From contig JBBBDQ010000346.1 in NCBI GenBank assembly GCA_037127315.1, forward strand, positions 4,416,001-4,480,000: a stretch of 64,000 nucleotides of DNA, read 5' to 3'. Position numbers and translations under genes: made by a program. This stretch comes from Ascarosepion bandense (taxonomy: Eukaryota; Mollusca; Cephalopoda; Sepiida; Sepiidae). The notes beneath the pieces are model-generated. The model searched no databases and was not told the DNA's origin. It worked only from the letters and a program-made list of their open reading frames with translations. Shown here in pieces: positions 44,277 through 54,489 of this stretch. Each line of letters starts with the position of its first letter. The stretch's first letter is position 1.

Positions 44277-45105
44277 TATTGACCGATGGTAATATTTCTC
44301 AGGGTAAAAGCGTGGAAACCTCTCAATTCGTATTTAAACCAACACATATTAAATATTAATGTGCTTATTGGGAAATACTATTTTTTCAATAACAATCAGA
44401 CCTTAAGTTTTTAAACATAATACGACTGAATATACCAAAACCAACAAGTATTTTCATTAAATCATTTAATAAACCATCATCAGAAATAAAACATCGTGAA
44501 CACAAGAACTATGATAAAAATTTCCTCTTTCTTGATTGTCTGTCATGCTCAATGTTATTTATGTCACTTTTGTTATTCCAGCAGTAGTCAGCCATCATTC
44601 GTTTGTCCCACTATCACTGAGAGCGCTCTTCTATTGTTTTGTTATCCTGATGATATCGTTTTTCTTGCTCATTGCTCACATCGCCGCAAGTATCCGGAAA
44701 TTTATCTAGATGGCTCCGTAAAAAATGAACATTAATACTCATATTAGCGTATTACTGATAAAGTGTATTACTGATAAAGTGTATTACTGATAAAGTTTAT
44801 CATTTAATATGAATTTTGGTGATGAATTGGAAAAAATTTGATGTTTATAAAATTTTTTACTCAAAAACACTATTTTAAATAAAAAAAAAACTTTATTTCT
44901 AGTGGTTGATATAAATTACACGGTCTACCCAAAAACTGATGGGTTTCTACGACCTTTATTAACTAAATGTTGCGATCAGCCAAATGATCATTTTTCCAAA
45001 AATGAGCAATTTTATTACAGCAAAAACGGTAGCTAACCATGAAAATCTAAGGTCATTTTCGAAATCAGCACCATCAAATTAGCTAAAAAACTTTCGTTTT
45101 TTGGC
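44277..45105. other. No recognised feature
   Basis: AT-rich DNA. A short tandem of GTATTACTGATAAA (three copies near 44751-44800) is the only local repeat. Confidence 0.4.
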
Positions 45106-45109
45106 ACCA

Positions 45110-45650
45110 AAATTCGTGTTGACCAGTATAAAATAAAATAAAATCATTCTTGACACAAAATTCATGTTGAACAGTATAAAATAAAATCATTCTTGACACA
45201 AAATTCATGTTGACCAGTATAATGAATAAAATCATTCTTGACACAAAATTCATGTTGACCAGTATAAAATAAAATCATTCTTGACACAAAACTCATGTTG
45301 ACCAGTATAAAATAAAATCATTCTTGACACAAAACTCATGTTGACCAGTATAAAATAAAATCATTCTTGGCACAAAATTCATGTTGACCAGTACAAAATC
45401 AAAATTCAAAATTCTTGACACAAAACTTCATGTTGACCAGTATAAAATAAAATCATTCTTGACACAAAATTCATGTTGACCAGTATAAAATAAAATCATT
45501 CTTGACACAAAATTCATGTTGACCAGTATAAAATAAAATCATTCTTGACACAAAATTCGTGTTGACCAGTTAAGTGAATTAAATCATTATGGAGACAAAA
45601 TTATGCTTACAGCAGTAATGAATGAAATCAACATGGCGATCCAAAATTTG
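45110..45650. repeat. Minisatellite, unit about 44 bp, about 11 copies
   Basis: The unit contains AAATCATTCTTGACACAAAA and TTCATGTTGACCAGTATAAA. One variant unit reads AGTATAATGAATAAAATC, and the last units read CAGTAATGAATGAAATCAAC, which links this array to the one at 42280-43110. Confidence 0.9.
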
Positions 45651-46673
45651 ATTCTTAGAACTTTAGTGTACGACTTTAAGCATTAAATAAGTAGAAGAAA
45701 ATCATCCTGTAGAATAAGTATAGAAAATTGCTACCGTTAAAATTTGCACCTGTTTAGCACAAACGTTATTGGGGATAAGCAATTTCATAGAAAGACTGTG
45801 TTGTGCTAATCTTTCTAAGTGGAGAGAGACTCGCATCTTTCGAAAGCAGAATTCTAAATCCTGTTTCAAGCAACGTTCGCTTACTTCGAACCATTGACGT
45901 CTGTATTCCTCCATAAGACCAGACGAATATGTTGGGGTGCATGCATAATCCCGTATCCCTGCGCGCGTTCGAGCGCGTGTGCCTATCTTAAAACCGACGG
46001 AAAAAAATAAACAAATAAATAAACGGAACAGAGGCTGAAATCTGCTAACAGGCAAATTAAGCGCATGAGCATTTCAGGTCACCGTTTTAATAGGGAGTTA
46101 CGGTCGCGCCTCAGCGTAAATATTATTGCTGTCCGCAGGAGTGGCACGTGATTGCTCGGCACACTGCACAATGCTGTTGATTTGCGAGTTGCCGTTTTGT
46201 TTGTTGCCTTTTGTGCACACGCCCCATCCACCGCAGTTTTAAACGGTACGGCTTTTTATGCCCTGGTCCGTTGAGTAAAGCAAGCGCTTAACTTTCTGTT
46301 TTCTTGCTGCCTGTTCCTCTTTCTTTTAAATACTCACTTTATCTCCGTTTTCTGGTAAGACGTTGCAAGTGACAATGAAAGAATGGAACAGACAAAGACT
46401 AGATCAGATTCGGAAACACTAGCAAAATGCGGGTCACGTGATGTTTTCTTTCCTAACCCAGTAAATTTGGCTCTATGTCCCCACGGTAGATATTAGTCTC
46501 TTGATGTGAGTTTCGAAATTACGAAATGAAAGCAAGTAAAATTTTAGTATCTAGACTCCGGATATAAAACTGGAAATGGGTAAATTTCTTAAATGTCAGG
46601 AAATATTGGAACCTGTTAATAGGCGTGAAGACAAAAGAGGAATATCTAATACAGCGGCTGAGAAAGAACACTG

Positions 46674-46675
<2 letters not shown>
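45651..46675. other. Single-copy-looking region, CpG-containing islands
   Basis: Contains a 117-codon minus frame at 45702-46055 without recognisable domain, and GC-richer stretches near 45940-45980 (GCGCGCGTTCGAGCGCG) and 46090-46260. No repeat shared with the rest of the window. It may be host non-coding DNA. Confidence 0.35.
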
Positions 46676-46677
<2 letters not shown>

Positions 46678-46720
<43 letters not shown>

Positions 46721-46800
46721 TAGCTATGAATGGAATAATATTCCGTATCCAATATATATATATGGTAGGTATGAATGGAATGATATTCGTATCCAAAGAA
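46678..46800. repeat. (TA)n with duplicated flank
   Basis: TA run at 46678-46718, then GGTAGCTATGAATGGAATAA...CGTATCCAA duplicated with small changes at 46719-46750 and 46763-46796. The following 46801-47180 has a CTTGATAAGACAC...CCGAAAC motif on the minus strand (about 46915-46950), faintly PLE-like. Confidence 0.8.
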
Positions 46801-47284
46801 ACACTATAATTAAAAAAAGGGCTTTATACAAAGTAGAGCTAATAATTTTTATTCAGCAATTGTAAAAAGAATATATAATAATATCACTACAAATGTAGCT
46901 ATTTTGTTTCGGTACTACTTGTGTCTTATCAAGTGATGAGGTTTATTTCATGTTGAAGGGGTTTAAAAGGTTAAAAACAAGCCAAACCCCCTTAATGAGG
47001 GAGGCATTGTTGCATAGACAGTGTGGACCAACCAGAATAAATTAACTTCTAATTTGAAGAATATGTAAGCAGACTCAAAAAAATAAAAAACATTTGTGGG
47101 GCATTGATATTAATATTTGATTAAATTGTGATCAGGATTATTAATCAACTATTAGATTCACTTTAATTTTTTTTTTTTTTTTGCGAATTTTAAATTCTAA
47201 GTTTAACAAAATTATTAGATTCAGATAATCCTAATTCTAACCATCTCCTATCAGTCATTAAACATATACCATCTTCTGTTGACT

Positions 47285-48125
47285 CAGCAACAACTCATCT
47301 AGCAAATTGATTTTTGATCAGCATAGAAAATTTTATAAGTTTGCCCTTAGAAATAGCGTTTATAGGGCTACTAATAACCTGAAACACTGCTGGCAATGCT
47401 AACAACAAAAAGAAAAGATCAAGAAAAATCATCTGGTTTACCCCTCCTTACAATATGATGGTTAAAACCAAATTGGGACAAAAATTCTTAAACCTAATTA
47501 GCAAACACTTTCCTGAAACTAATCCTCTTAGCAAAATGTTCAATAATAATACATTCAAGTTAAGCTATAGTTGCACGTATAGTTTGGAAAAAATACTTTT
47601 TTAAACATAACACAGTTCTCAACAACTATAAAGATACAAAAAAACATGGTAAATAACAATGCTCAAATAGATCGTACCAAGGACAAAAAAAAAAAAACTA
47701 ATACCAGCGGATGTAATTGTAGAATTCCTAAAAATTGCTCTTTGCATAATAATTGTCCAGTTAGCTTTATAGTTTATCTTTGTACCGTCTCCACAGTTGA
47801 AAATCCTAATACTAAAAAGGTTTATATCGGTTCTACTAAAAAACCGTTCAAAACTAGCTGGTATCAACACATTGTCTTTCAGCAATAGTTCTTATAAATA
47901 CAGTACTTCATTATTCAAGTACTATTGGTCTTTAAAAGAAAAAGACAAAACACCTACTGTTAAATAGAACATCTTTACAAAGGCCAGAACTTGTAACTCC
48001 CTCCGTGCACCTTGCTACCGCTGTCTTAACGAAAAATTAGAAATTATCAAATTTAGGGACAAGGTTAAACACACCAGAGAAATAAGGTCATAGTTTAGTA
48101 TTTACATTAAAATACGGGTTGTCAT
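47285..48125 (+). pseudogene. Penelope-like element relic, GIY-YIG endonuclease region
   Basis: Plus-strand translation in shifting frames gives KIIWFTPPYNMMVKTKLGQK, FLNLISKHFPETNPLSKMFN, TFKLSYSC, then CNCRIPKNCSLHNNCPVSFI and the GIY-YIG-like VYIGSTKKPFKTSWYQH. It continues with a decayed C-terminus including RAPCYRCLNEKLEIIKF. This is the order of PLE linker, Cys-rich block and GIY-YIG endonuclease, which nicks the target DNA in EN-containing PLEs. The RT domain is missing upstream. Stops and frameshifts show it is dead. It is a different subfamily from the PLE at 49369. Confidence 0.7.
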
Positions 48126-48294
48126 ATTGAGAAATTAAGGAAAATCTTTTTAACTGCCATTTTTGATGGATGGTTTTGTTCCAGTTGGACGTTGCACATC
48201 AGCAAATGAAACAAAATACCAATATGTCTACTAGTGCAAAATATCAATGTACACCTATATACATACATACATACACTAGTACTTAGACATTAAT

Positions 48295-48654
48295 TTGCCT
48301 TTATTTGATGGGTACTTTCATCCGACCCGGACACTCCAACTAATTCCCCTAGGTATTCAATCCGGCACATATCACTACACTAACACCCAGCAAGCACCCA
48401 ACCCAACACCGATCGTCAACCTACACAGCCATGAGGCACTCAATCCGACACAGATTATCGCGCCCATACTCGACAGACCTCAATCCAGCACATACCATCC
48501 GGCCATTACAACACGCTTCCCCATAGCACCGACCGACAAACTAATACCTAATAACCATGATTCTCAAGGCCCAAGTCCCACACTGTTTCCGAACTTTATA
48601 CTAGTCCCCAGCCCTGTGACAAACGATGTCGGGCAGAACAATCCACAACCATAA
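48295..48654 (+). other. C-rich open frame, function unknown
   Basis: A 119-codon frame rich in Pro, Thr, Asn and Ile with no recognised domain. The DNA is C-rich and AT-poor compared with its neighbours, with short echoes such as CAATCCGGCACATA, CAATCCGACACAGA and CAATCCAGCACATA. It could be part of a transposable element or an old repeat. Coding status is unsupported. Confidence 0.25.
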
Positions 48655-48734
48655 AACCCGCCAACCAATGCCGGGTCGGACGCCCGGAAAATATCAGTAT
48701 GATAACACATGGTGAACGAGATATCCAGCAAGTA

Positions 48735-48955
48735 TCAACTAGAACTGTTCTCATCTTGGTTGATATAGGTGTTATAATAAACACAACGTTTCGACCAAGT
48801 AAACTTTGGTCATCATCAGGTGTCCATAGCTTGGCTGAGATAATCCACATCAGCCAATCTATGGGCACCTGATGGTAACCAGATGGTACTTGGTCGAAAC
48901 CTTGTGTCTATTATAACTCCTATATCAACCAAGATGAGAATAAAAGTTCGAAATA
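48735..48955. mobile_element. Inverted repeat with hammerhead-like core
   Basis: Arms of about 65 bases (48737-48802 and 48887-48953) are inverted copies containing CTCATCTTGGTTGATATAGG and its complement, around an 84-base spacer. In the left arm, minus strand, CTGATGA (48813-48819) is followed by a GACCAA/TTGGTC stem and GAAAC (48788-48792). The right arm has CTGATGG, an AACCA/TTGGT stem and GAAAC. This matches the two conserved boxes of a hammerhead ribozyme, as known from PLE termini. Confidence 0.55.
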
Positions 48956-48994
48956 ATTCCAAGATTATATATAAATTTGTTTGAATATTATTTT

Positions 48995-49134
48995 AATCGA
49001 TACTCGTATTTGAGTCGATATACTGTTTTATTTAAAGAGTATATTTATTTGTATATTTCTACCGACTTGATTATTCACTAAGGATTTGTTACGAAAACGT
49101 GAGTCATTCGGCAGGATTCGAACCAGCCACCCCT

Positions 49135-49137
<3 letters not shown>
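48995..49137 (-). mobile_element. S3 SINE, 3' part
   Basis: On the minus strand: GGTTCGAATCCTGCCGAATG (B-box region), then AGTCGGTAGAAATATACAAA and AATACGAGTATCG, matching 23740-23850. It ends against a (TA)n run. Confidence 0.65.
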
Positions 49138-49178
<41 letters not shown>

Positions 49179-49255
49179 TTGAATTAAAAACAGAATATCT
49201 TCTTAAATACGAGTATCGAATAAAAATGATGTTTAAGCAAATAAATAAAATATTT
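49138..49255 (+). mobile_element. (TA)n and S3 SINE tail in opposite orientation
   Basis: After a TA run (49138-49175), AAATACGAGTATCGAATAAA and AATGATGTTTAAGCAAATA match the S3 tail in plus orientation. The two S3 tails therefore face each other across the TA run. Confidence 0.6.
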
Positions 49256-49295
49256 TTGTTGTTATTTTCATTTCGTCAATCTCCGGAATTATATG

Positions 49296-49297
<2 letters not shown>

Positions 49298-49340
<43 letters not shown>
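49298..49340. repeat. (TA)n microsatellite
   Basis: TA run just outside the left arm of the PLE. A matching run (52494-52536) lies outside the right arm. Confidence 0.95.
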
Positions 49341-49342
<2 letters not shown>

Positions 49343-49688
49343 GTGTGTATTTTGGCAGCATTTTTTCATTAATGCAGGTTTCATTGAATAATATAGACAA
49401 GTTTTGTCTATTAATTTTGTGTAGGATCCGTTCATACCGTCTGATATACTTGATAGTGATGTCATTGAAAGACAACAAAAAATCACAGTATTTGTTGAAT
49501 TTTTTATCGGGTCTAAGCTTTCGGCTCACATAAGCCATTATCAAAGAGTAAATATTAACACACAGTAAACATAGAACATTTAAGCTATTAACAATAAAGA
49601 TGATTGAATTGAAAATATAAGTCCCTCCCTACCGTGGCGGATGGCCGAAGACAGTGACAAAATAGTGGTGTTGTGGTCCCTGGTCTGA

Positions 49689-50261
49689 TTACAGACATTT
49701 GAGTACGTTATTGGAAATATCGAAATTGATTGTATTCAAACCAGGTTTAAATTGTTTAATGTAGAGTGCTTCGAGGATTTTTAGTTTCTGCTTATTATTT
49801 TCTTGTTTGAGTATGTACGTGTTATCAACAAGCGTTTTTCTCAGAAGTGTGCGTTGATAACCGTGTTGTTCTAAATGACGGAATATATTTGAATTTTTAT
49901 TTAAGTGCAACGTCAGACGCCGTGAGAGCGAATTTGTGGTGTGGCCGATGTAGATATTATTGAGGTTGTTAGAGATACATTCTCTAAATGGACATATGAA
50001 TTTATATACTACATTGGTTTTTTGCAAATCACTAACGGTGGGGGAAGAGTCGTTGCGGACAAATGAATTAGATGTAGTGGATTTAGTGTAATATATAATG
50101 AACTTAATTCTTTTGTTAGAGTCTGTCGGAGAAATATTAGTATTTATGAGTTTTTTTAGGATGTTTTCTTCTAGTTGGTAGTTGGTGTGCATCTGGCTAC
50201 GGTATAAGAGAGTGATATGTTTAGGATTGGTTGGGTTAGTATCATGTGTTGTTTTTTCCAT
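49689..50261 (-). CDS. PLE GIY-YIG endonuclease region (left arm)
   Basis: A 190-codon frame from MEKTTHDTNPTNPK to SNNVLKCL. The GIY-YIG signature is NNIYIGHTTNSLSRRLTLHL at about residues 117-136, preceded by a linker with VVYKFICPFREC (Cys-rich block). In-frame sequence upstream of this Met (ELKNIKQTLINNNFPNYIVD) joins it to the RT frame, so the Met is probably internal to a longer polyprotein. The endonuclease is thought to cut target DNA for priming. The frame is fully open. Upstream RT is one frame away because of an apparent one-base indel near 50365. Confidence 0.85.
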   Translation of the reverse strand: MEKTTHDTNPTNPKHITLLYRSQMHTNYQLEENILKKLINTNISPTDSNKRIKFIIYYTKSTTSNSFVRNDSSPTVSDLQKTNVVYKFICPFRECISNNLNNIYIGHTTNSLSRRLTLHLNKNSNIFRHLEQHGYQRTLLRKTLVDNTYILKQENNKQKLKILEALYIKQFKPGLNTINFDISNNVLKCL

Positions 50262-50347
50262 GTTAAGCTTTTTAAGAAAATAATGTATTTGTTCATCAAC
50301 TATGTAGTTGGGAAAATTATTATTGATGAGTGTCTGTTTTATGTTTT

Positions 50348-51597
50348 TTAGTTCACTGTAGAAGATCTATTTGTAGATGAATTGACTTTTGCACGATATA
50401 ATAGATTTTTTATGATGGCTATTTTGTAATAGTGGGGGCATTCACTAATATAATTGAGTGTGGAGGGATTTTTATTAGTGGGTTTTTGATACGGTGAGAT
50501 AGTAAATTTATTGTTGTCAGTGTTAATTAATATATCAAAAAAAGGAATTTTGTTATCTTTGCTAAGTTCATAAGTAAATTTTAAAACTGAGTTATTTTGA
50601 AACTGTTTTTGAAGTTGTAAGATTTCATCAGTATTTTTAATTGACAGTAGGATATCATCAACATATCGTAGATATATTGATGGTTTTGTAAATTTTGCAA
50701 AGGTAGTATTTTCAAGGTTAGACATGTAGAAATTACTAAAAATCGGACCAAGCACTGAACCCATGGAGACTCCGTCACGTTGTATATATATAGTGTTGTT
50801 TGGATCAACAAAAGGCACTTCAGTAGTACAAGCTAGCAGAATTTTTCTTAGGATGTTGGGATTAATTTTGAATGGGGGTAATGAAGGATTACTGTAAACA
50901 TTTCTTATAATTATATCAATAGTTTCACTGACGGGTACATTAGTAAAAAGGTTTTCCACAGCAAGTGAAGCTATGATTTCATTATTAGGTTTTTCACTCT
51001 TGAGGATTTGGATTGCCTCTAGGGTTGACTTTATGCTGTATTTACTCGGAAGGTAGGGTGTGATAAGCTGGTTAATATGTTTAGTTAACTGGTATACAGG
51101 AGTAGGAATTTGGGATATGATAGGGCGGAGAGGATAGTTAGGTTTATGAGTTTTTATGGTTCCGTATATGTAACCAGGTTTATAGTCACCAATAATTTTA
51201 GGGAGTTTTAAGGAATTCTGATCAGCGTTGTTGGCACTAATGAGTTTATTAAGTTTAGATTTTAGTTGGTGTGTCGGGTTTTTGTTAATTATTTTAAATT
51301 TTGTGTGGTCATGGAGTATGTGGTTGAGTTTTGTGTTGTAATCTGATTTGTTAAGTACAACAAAGATGTTAGCCTTGTCAGCTTTTTTTACAATTATGTG
51401 AAGGTGGTTGCGTAGTTCGTGCGCGGCACTTTTTAGTTGTTTCGATAGAATTTTTGAGGAGTTTCTGCTTTTATCATGGCGATCTTTGATTGCCTCAGCC
51501 TTAAGTAGATCTTTCAGTTCGGGTTTAACGGTTATAAGTTTTTCATCTTGTAATTTAGTGATGTTTTGATAGAGCGTTTCTATTTCAATTTTTTTAG
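50348..51597 (-). pseudogene. PLE reverse transcriptase, frameshifted from the endonuclease
   Basis: The open frame runs to 51646, but its first 16 residues come from the antisense of the right arm, so PLE sequence starts near 51597. It reads KKIEIETLYQNITKLQDEKL, a Lys-rich N-terminal segment, then NIFVVLNKSDYNTKLNHILH, PRIGDYKPGYIYGTIKTHKP-like motif 2/3 and PLRPIISQIPTPVYQLTKHI. Next are ASLAVENLFTNVPV (the usual FDVxSLFTNVP, with the first catalytic Asp changed), GVSMGSVLGPIFSNFYM and the catalytic YVDD at 50654-50665. The thumb follows with IPFFDILI and LNYISECPHYYK. Loss of the FDV aspartate and the 3' frameshift suggest it is no longer active. Family function is priming by telomerase-like RT. 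Confidence 0.82.
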
Positions 51598-51601
51598 TAA
51601 C

Positions 51602-52174
51602 ATGGAAAAAACAACACATGATACTAACCCAACCAATCCTAAACATATCACTCTCTTATACCGTAGCCAGATGCACACCAACTACCAACTAGATGAACAC
51701 ATCCTAAAAAAACTCATAAATACTAATATTTCTCCGACAGACTCTAACAAAAGAATTAAGTTCATTATATATTACACTAAATCCACTACATCTAATTCAT
51801 TTGTCCGCAACGACTCTTCTCCCACCGTTAGTGATTTGCAAAAAACCAATGTAGTATATAAATTCATATGTCCATTTAGAGAATGTATCTCTAACAACCT
51901 CAATAATATCTACATCGGCCACACCACAAATTCGCTCTCACGGCGTCTGACGTTGCACTTAAATAAAAATTCAAATATATTCCGTCATTTAGAACAACAC
52001 GGTTATCAACGCACACTTCTGAGAAAAACGCTTGTTGATAACACGTACATACTCAAACAAGAAAATAATAAGCAGAAACTAAAAATCCTCGAAGCACACT
52101 ACATTAAACAATTTAAACCTGGTTTGAATACAATCAATTTCGATATTTCCAATAACGTACTCAAATGTCTGTAA
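51602..52174 (+). CDS. PLE GIY-YIG endonuclease region (right, inverted arm)
   Basis: The same 190-codon frame as the left arm with very few changes: DEHILKK for EENILKK and AHYIKQF for ALYIKQF. GIY-YIG motif and linker are intact. No RT lies upstream on the plus strand, so this copy has lost its partner domain. It sits head to head with the RT of the minus strand. Confidence 0.8.
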   Translation: MEKTTHDTNPTNPKHITLLYRSQMHTNYQLDEHILKKLINTNISPTDSNKRIKFIIYYTKSTTSNSFVRNDSSPTVSDLQKTNVVYKFICPFRECISNNLNNIYIGHTTNSLSRRLTLHLNKNSNIFRHLEQHGYQRTLLRKTLVDNTYILKQENNKQKLKILEAHYIKQFKPGLNTINFDISNNVLKCL

Positions 52175-52489
52175 TCAGACCAGGGACCACAACACCACTA
52201 TTTTGTCACTGTCTTCGGCCATCCGCCACGGTAGGGAGGGACTTATATTTTCAATTCAATCATCTTTATTGTTAATAGCTTAAATGTTCTATGTTTACTG
52301 TGTGTTAATATTTACTCTTTGATAATGGCTTATGTGAGCCGAAAGCTTAGACCCGATAAAAAATTCAACAAATACTGTGATGTTTTGTTGTCTTTCAATG
52401 ACATCACCATCAAGTATATCAGACGGTATGAACGGATCCTACACAAAATTAATAGACAAAACTTGTCTATATTATTCAATGAAACCTGC

Positions 52490-52493
<4 letters not shown>

Positions 52494-52538
<45 letters not shown>

Positions 52539-52552
52539 TAGATAGATAGCAT
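52494..52552. repeat. (TA)n(GATA)n microsatellite
   Basis: TA run followed by a few GATA units, directly after the right PLE arm. 52553-52740 is AT-rich without feature. Confidence 0.95.
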
Positions 52553-52744
52553 TTTATCCCTCATAGAAATTTGTAAATGCAAAAGGAAATGTCAGTGTTT
52601 TTGCGTTCTTTAGTATCTGAGTTTTAAGTTGTATAGGAGATTGACATTGGAAAGTGTAGAATACTTTAAATCTAAAAATCTACTTAGAACATATGAATAA
52701 TTATTTTACATAATAGAACATGTAACCTATAATTAATATTTTCT

Positions 52745-52815
52745 GAGAATAGCATAGGTGTGCGGCACACAGTGAGGATCGAACTCTCTATTCAGACGTA
52801 ATTGATTGTGGTTAA
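52745..52815 (-). mobile_element. S4 SINE, 3' half of the tRNA-like head
   Basis: CACAGTGAGGATCGAACTCT in plus orientation matches the S4 copies at 56070 and 56240. Only about 70 bases are present, ending at the telomere-like array. Confidence 0.5.
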
Positions 52816-53310
52816 GGCTAGAGCTAAGGTTAATGCTACGGTTAGGTCTACGGTTAAGTGGCTAGGGCTATAGATAATATAAAGTCTAGAGTTAGTTAAT
52901 CGGCTAGGACTACAGGTTTAGTTAAGTCAAGGGTTACTGGTTAGGGTTAGGGTTGGGGGTTTGGGTTAGGGTTGGCAGGGTTAGGGGTCAGGGTTTAGGG
53001 GTTAGGGTTGCGGTTAGGGGAGGGTTTAGAGGTTGGGGTTAAGGGTTGGGGTTAGGGTTATAGAGTTGGGGTTAGGGCAGGGTTCAGGTTGGGTCTGGGG
53101 TTAAGGGTTGGGGTTAGGGTTAGGCAGGGTTAGGTTAGGGTTAAGGGTTGGGGTTGGGGTAGGGTTAGGGGTTTAGGGTTGGGGTTAGGTTTAGGGTTGG
53201 TTTTAGGGTTGGCAGGGTTAGTACTATTAGGGTTAGGGTTAGGGTCAGGGTCAGGGTTAGGGTTAGGGTCAGGGTTAGGGTCAGGGTCAGGGTCAGGGTC
53301 AGGGTTAGTA
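52816..53310. repeat. Degenerate interstitial telomeric (TTAGGG)n array
   Basis: About 500 bases of GGGTTAGGG-type repeats. The left 110 bases are highly diverged (GGCTAGGGCTATAG-like). The middle carries variants such as TTGGGG, TTTAGGG and GGCAGGG. The right end shifts to (GGGTCA)n. The G-rich strand is the plus strand, so it would point toward a right-hand chromosome end. It ends near AGTAATATTGAATTGG. Confidence 0.9.
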
Positions 53311-53597
53311 ATATTGAATTGGCATCAATAAACATTGTAATGTTAAATCACTTCTACTGATATGTATATATATATATATATATATGAGAATAATCTCATC
53401 CAATCTTGTATACTGGTATCTATGTAGCAATTTATTGTTACAGTGTTTGTGAATGTACTTATTTATAAATTACTTTATTTGATGTCACCACTCCACATTA
53501 TATTTTATTTGAATGAATACTAAATTATATTGTGTATAAATACATCTAAAATATCTTTATTAACTTATATATACACACAGACACAAACACACACACA

Positions 53598-53599
<2 letters not shown>

Positions 53600-53644
<45 letters not shown>
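53600..53644. repeat. (TATC)n array
   Basis: About eleven TATC units after a short CA stretch. 53645-54480 is AT-rich DNA with no recognised feature. Confidence 0.95.
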
Positions 53645-54489
53645 TTAGTTGCCCACACTTATTATCGATAACTAACTTTTAAATTGAATTTTTTAGATGA
53701 AAAAGTTTTCCTGAAAGTATTATTTTAGTTTTAATTGAAAGTTAAAGGATTAGATTTACTATTTCCAATAAGCAAAATACTCTGGTGTATTTCAAACAGA
53801 AATTGTATTGAGAAGAATCTAAAATTTAGAGATTTTTTTTTAACTTTTCAATTTTTCGGCCATTTTTGAGCGATCGACACATTTGCAAACAACAGTTAAT
53901 TCTCGGTTTTAAAAATCTTACAAAAATTAAATATACATCAGTGACACATTATTTTTAGAAAATTAGCAAATTTAATGCTAATTAACCTGATTTATGCATG
54001 TAATACTTATTTATAGCATTAAGTTTAGAATAAAACGATTTCTTAAACACACAGTTCAACTATGTGATCTTTCACCAGAATTACAGAGGCGAGATAAGAT
54101 ATGATAAAAGTGTATGGCGACCACAAGTAACATAATTGTACACTTTCTTTTTCCTGGGATGGGGAAGAAACTCTAAAAAATATGACATTTTAATTTACAC
54201 ATAGAAATCACCATACAAAAAAAACTTCAAATAGATAAAAATAAAAAAATAAAAGCTATTTTAAAAATAGGGAGGCACAACGAATTATATTAAACTTTTA
54301 ATTTTCGATTAGTAAATAGAATCTTCACTTAATAATTTTTTAAACTAACGCCAACGTTTCCTATCATTGGTCTTTTCACTTGTCTATTTATTAAGATTTC
54401 TGAGAATCCAGTTCTTTCAAATATATTATACTTAATAATTCGACTAACTTAAGATATATAGATGACCTCCTATTAGTTTAATAGATTAT

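Larger units (their letters stand above)
49369..52494 (-). mobile_element. Penelope-like element with 897-bp inverted arms
   Basis: The left arm 49369-50265 and right arm 51598-52494 are equal in length and inverted, with only a handful of differences (over 99% identity by eye). Each holds a GIY-YIG endonuclease frame and the 3' non-coding end, and both finish at TTAATGCAGG next to (TA)n. The 1332-base centre holds the RT on the minus strand, followed by the left-arm endonuclease. So a complete RT-endonuclease order exists on the minus strand, and the right arm is an extra inverted 3' half. Inverted partial copies upstream of the RT are known in PLEs. TTTGATAATGGCTTATGTGA followed by GCCGAAAGC in both arms is a degenerate hammerhead-like stem. 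Confidence 0.85.

Noticed and set aside
44496..44735. FCYPDDIVFLAHCSH as an RT YxDD motif
   Set aside because: No other RT block is found on either side, and the surrounding frame is unrelated, so the match is probably chance.
48295..48654. Host gene exon
   Set aside because: Low-complexity Pro/Thr/Asn composition, imperfect internal DNA repeats and no splice or start context that supports it.
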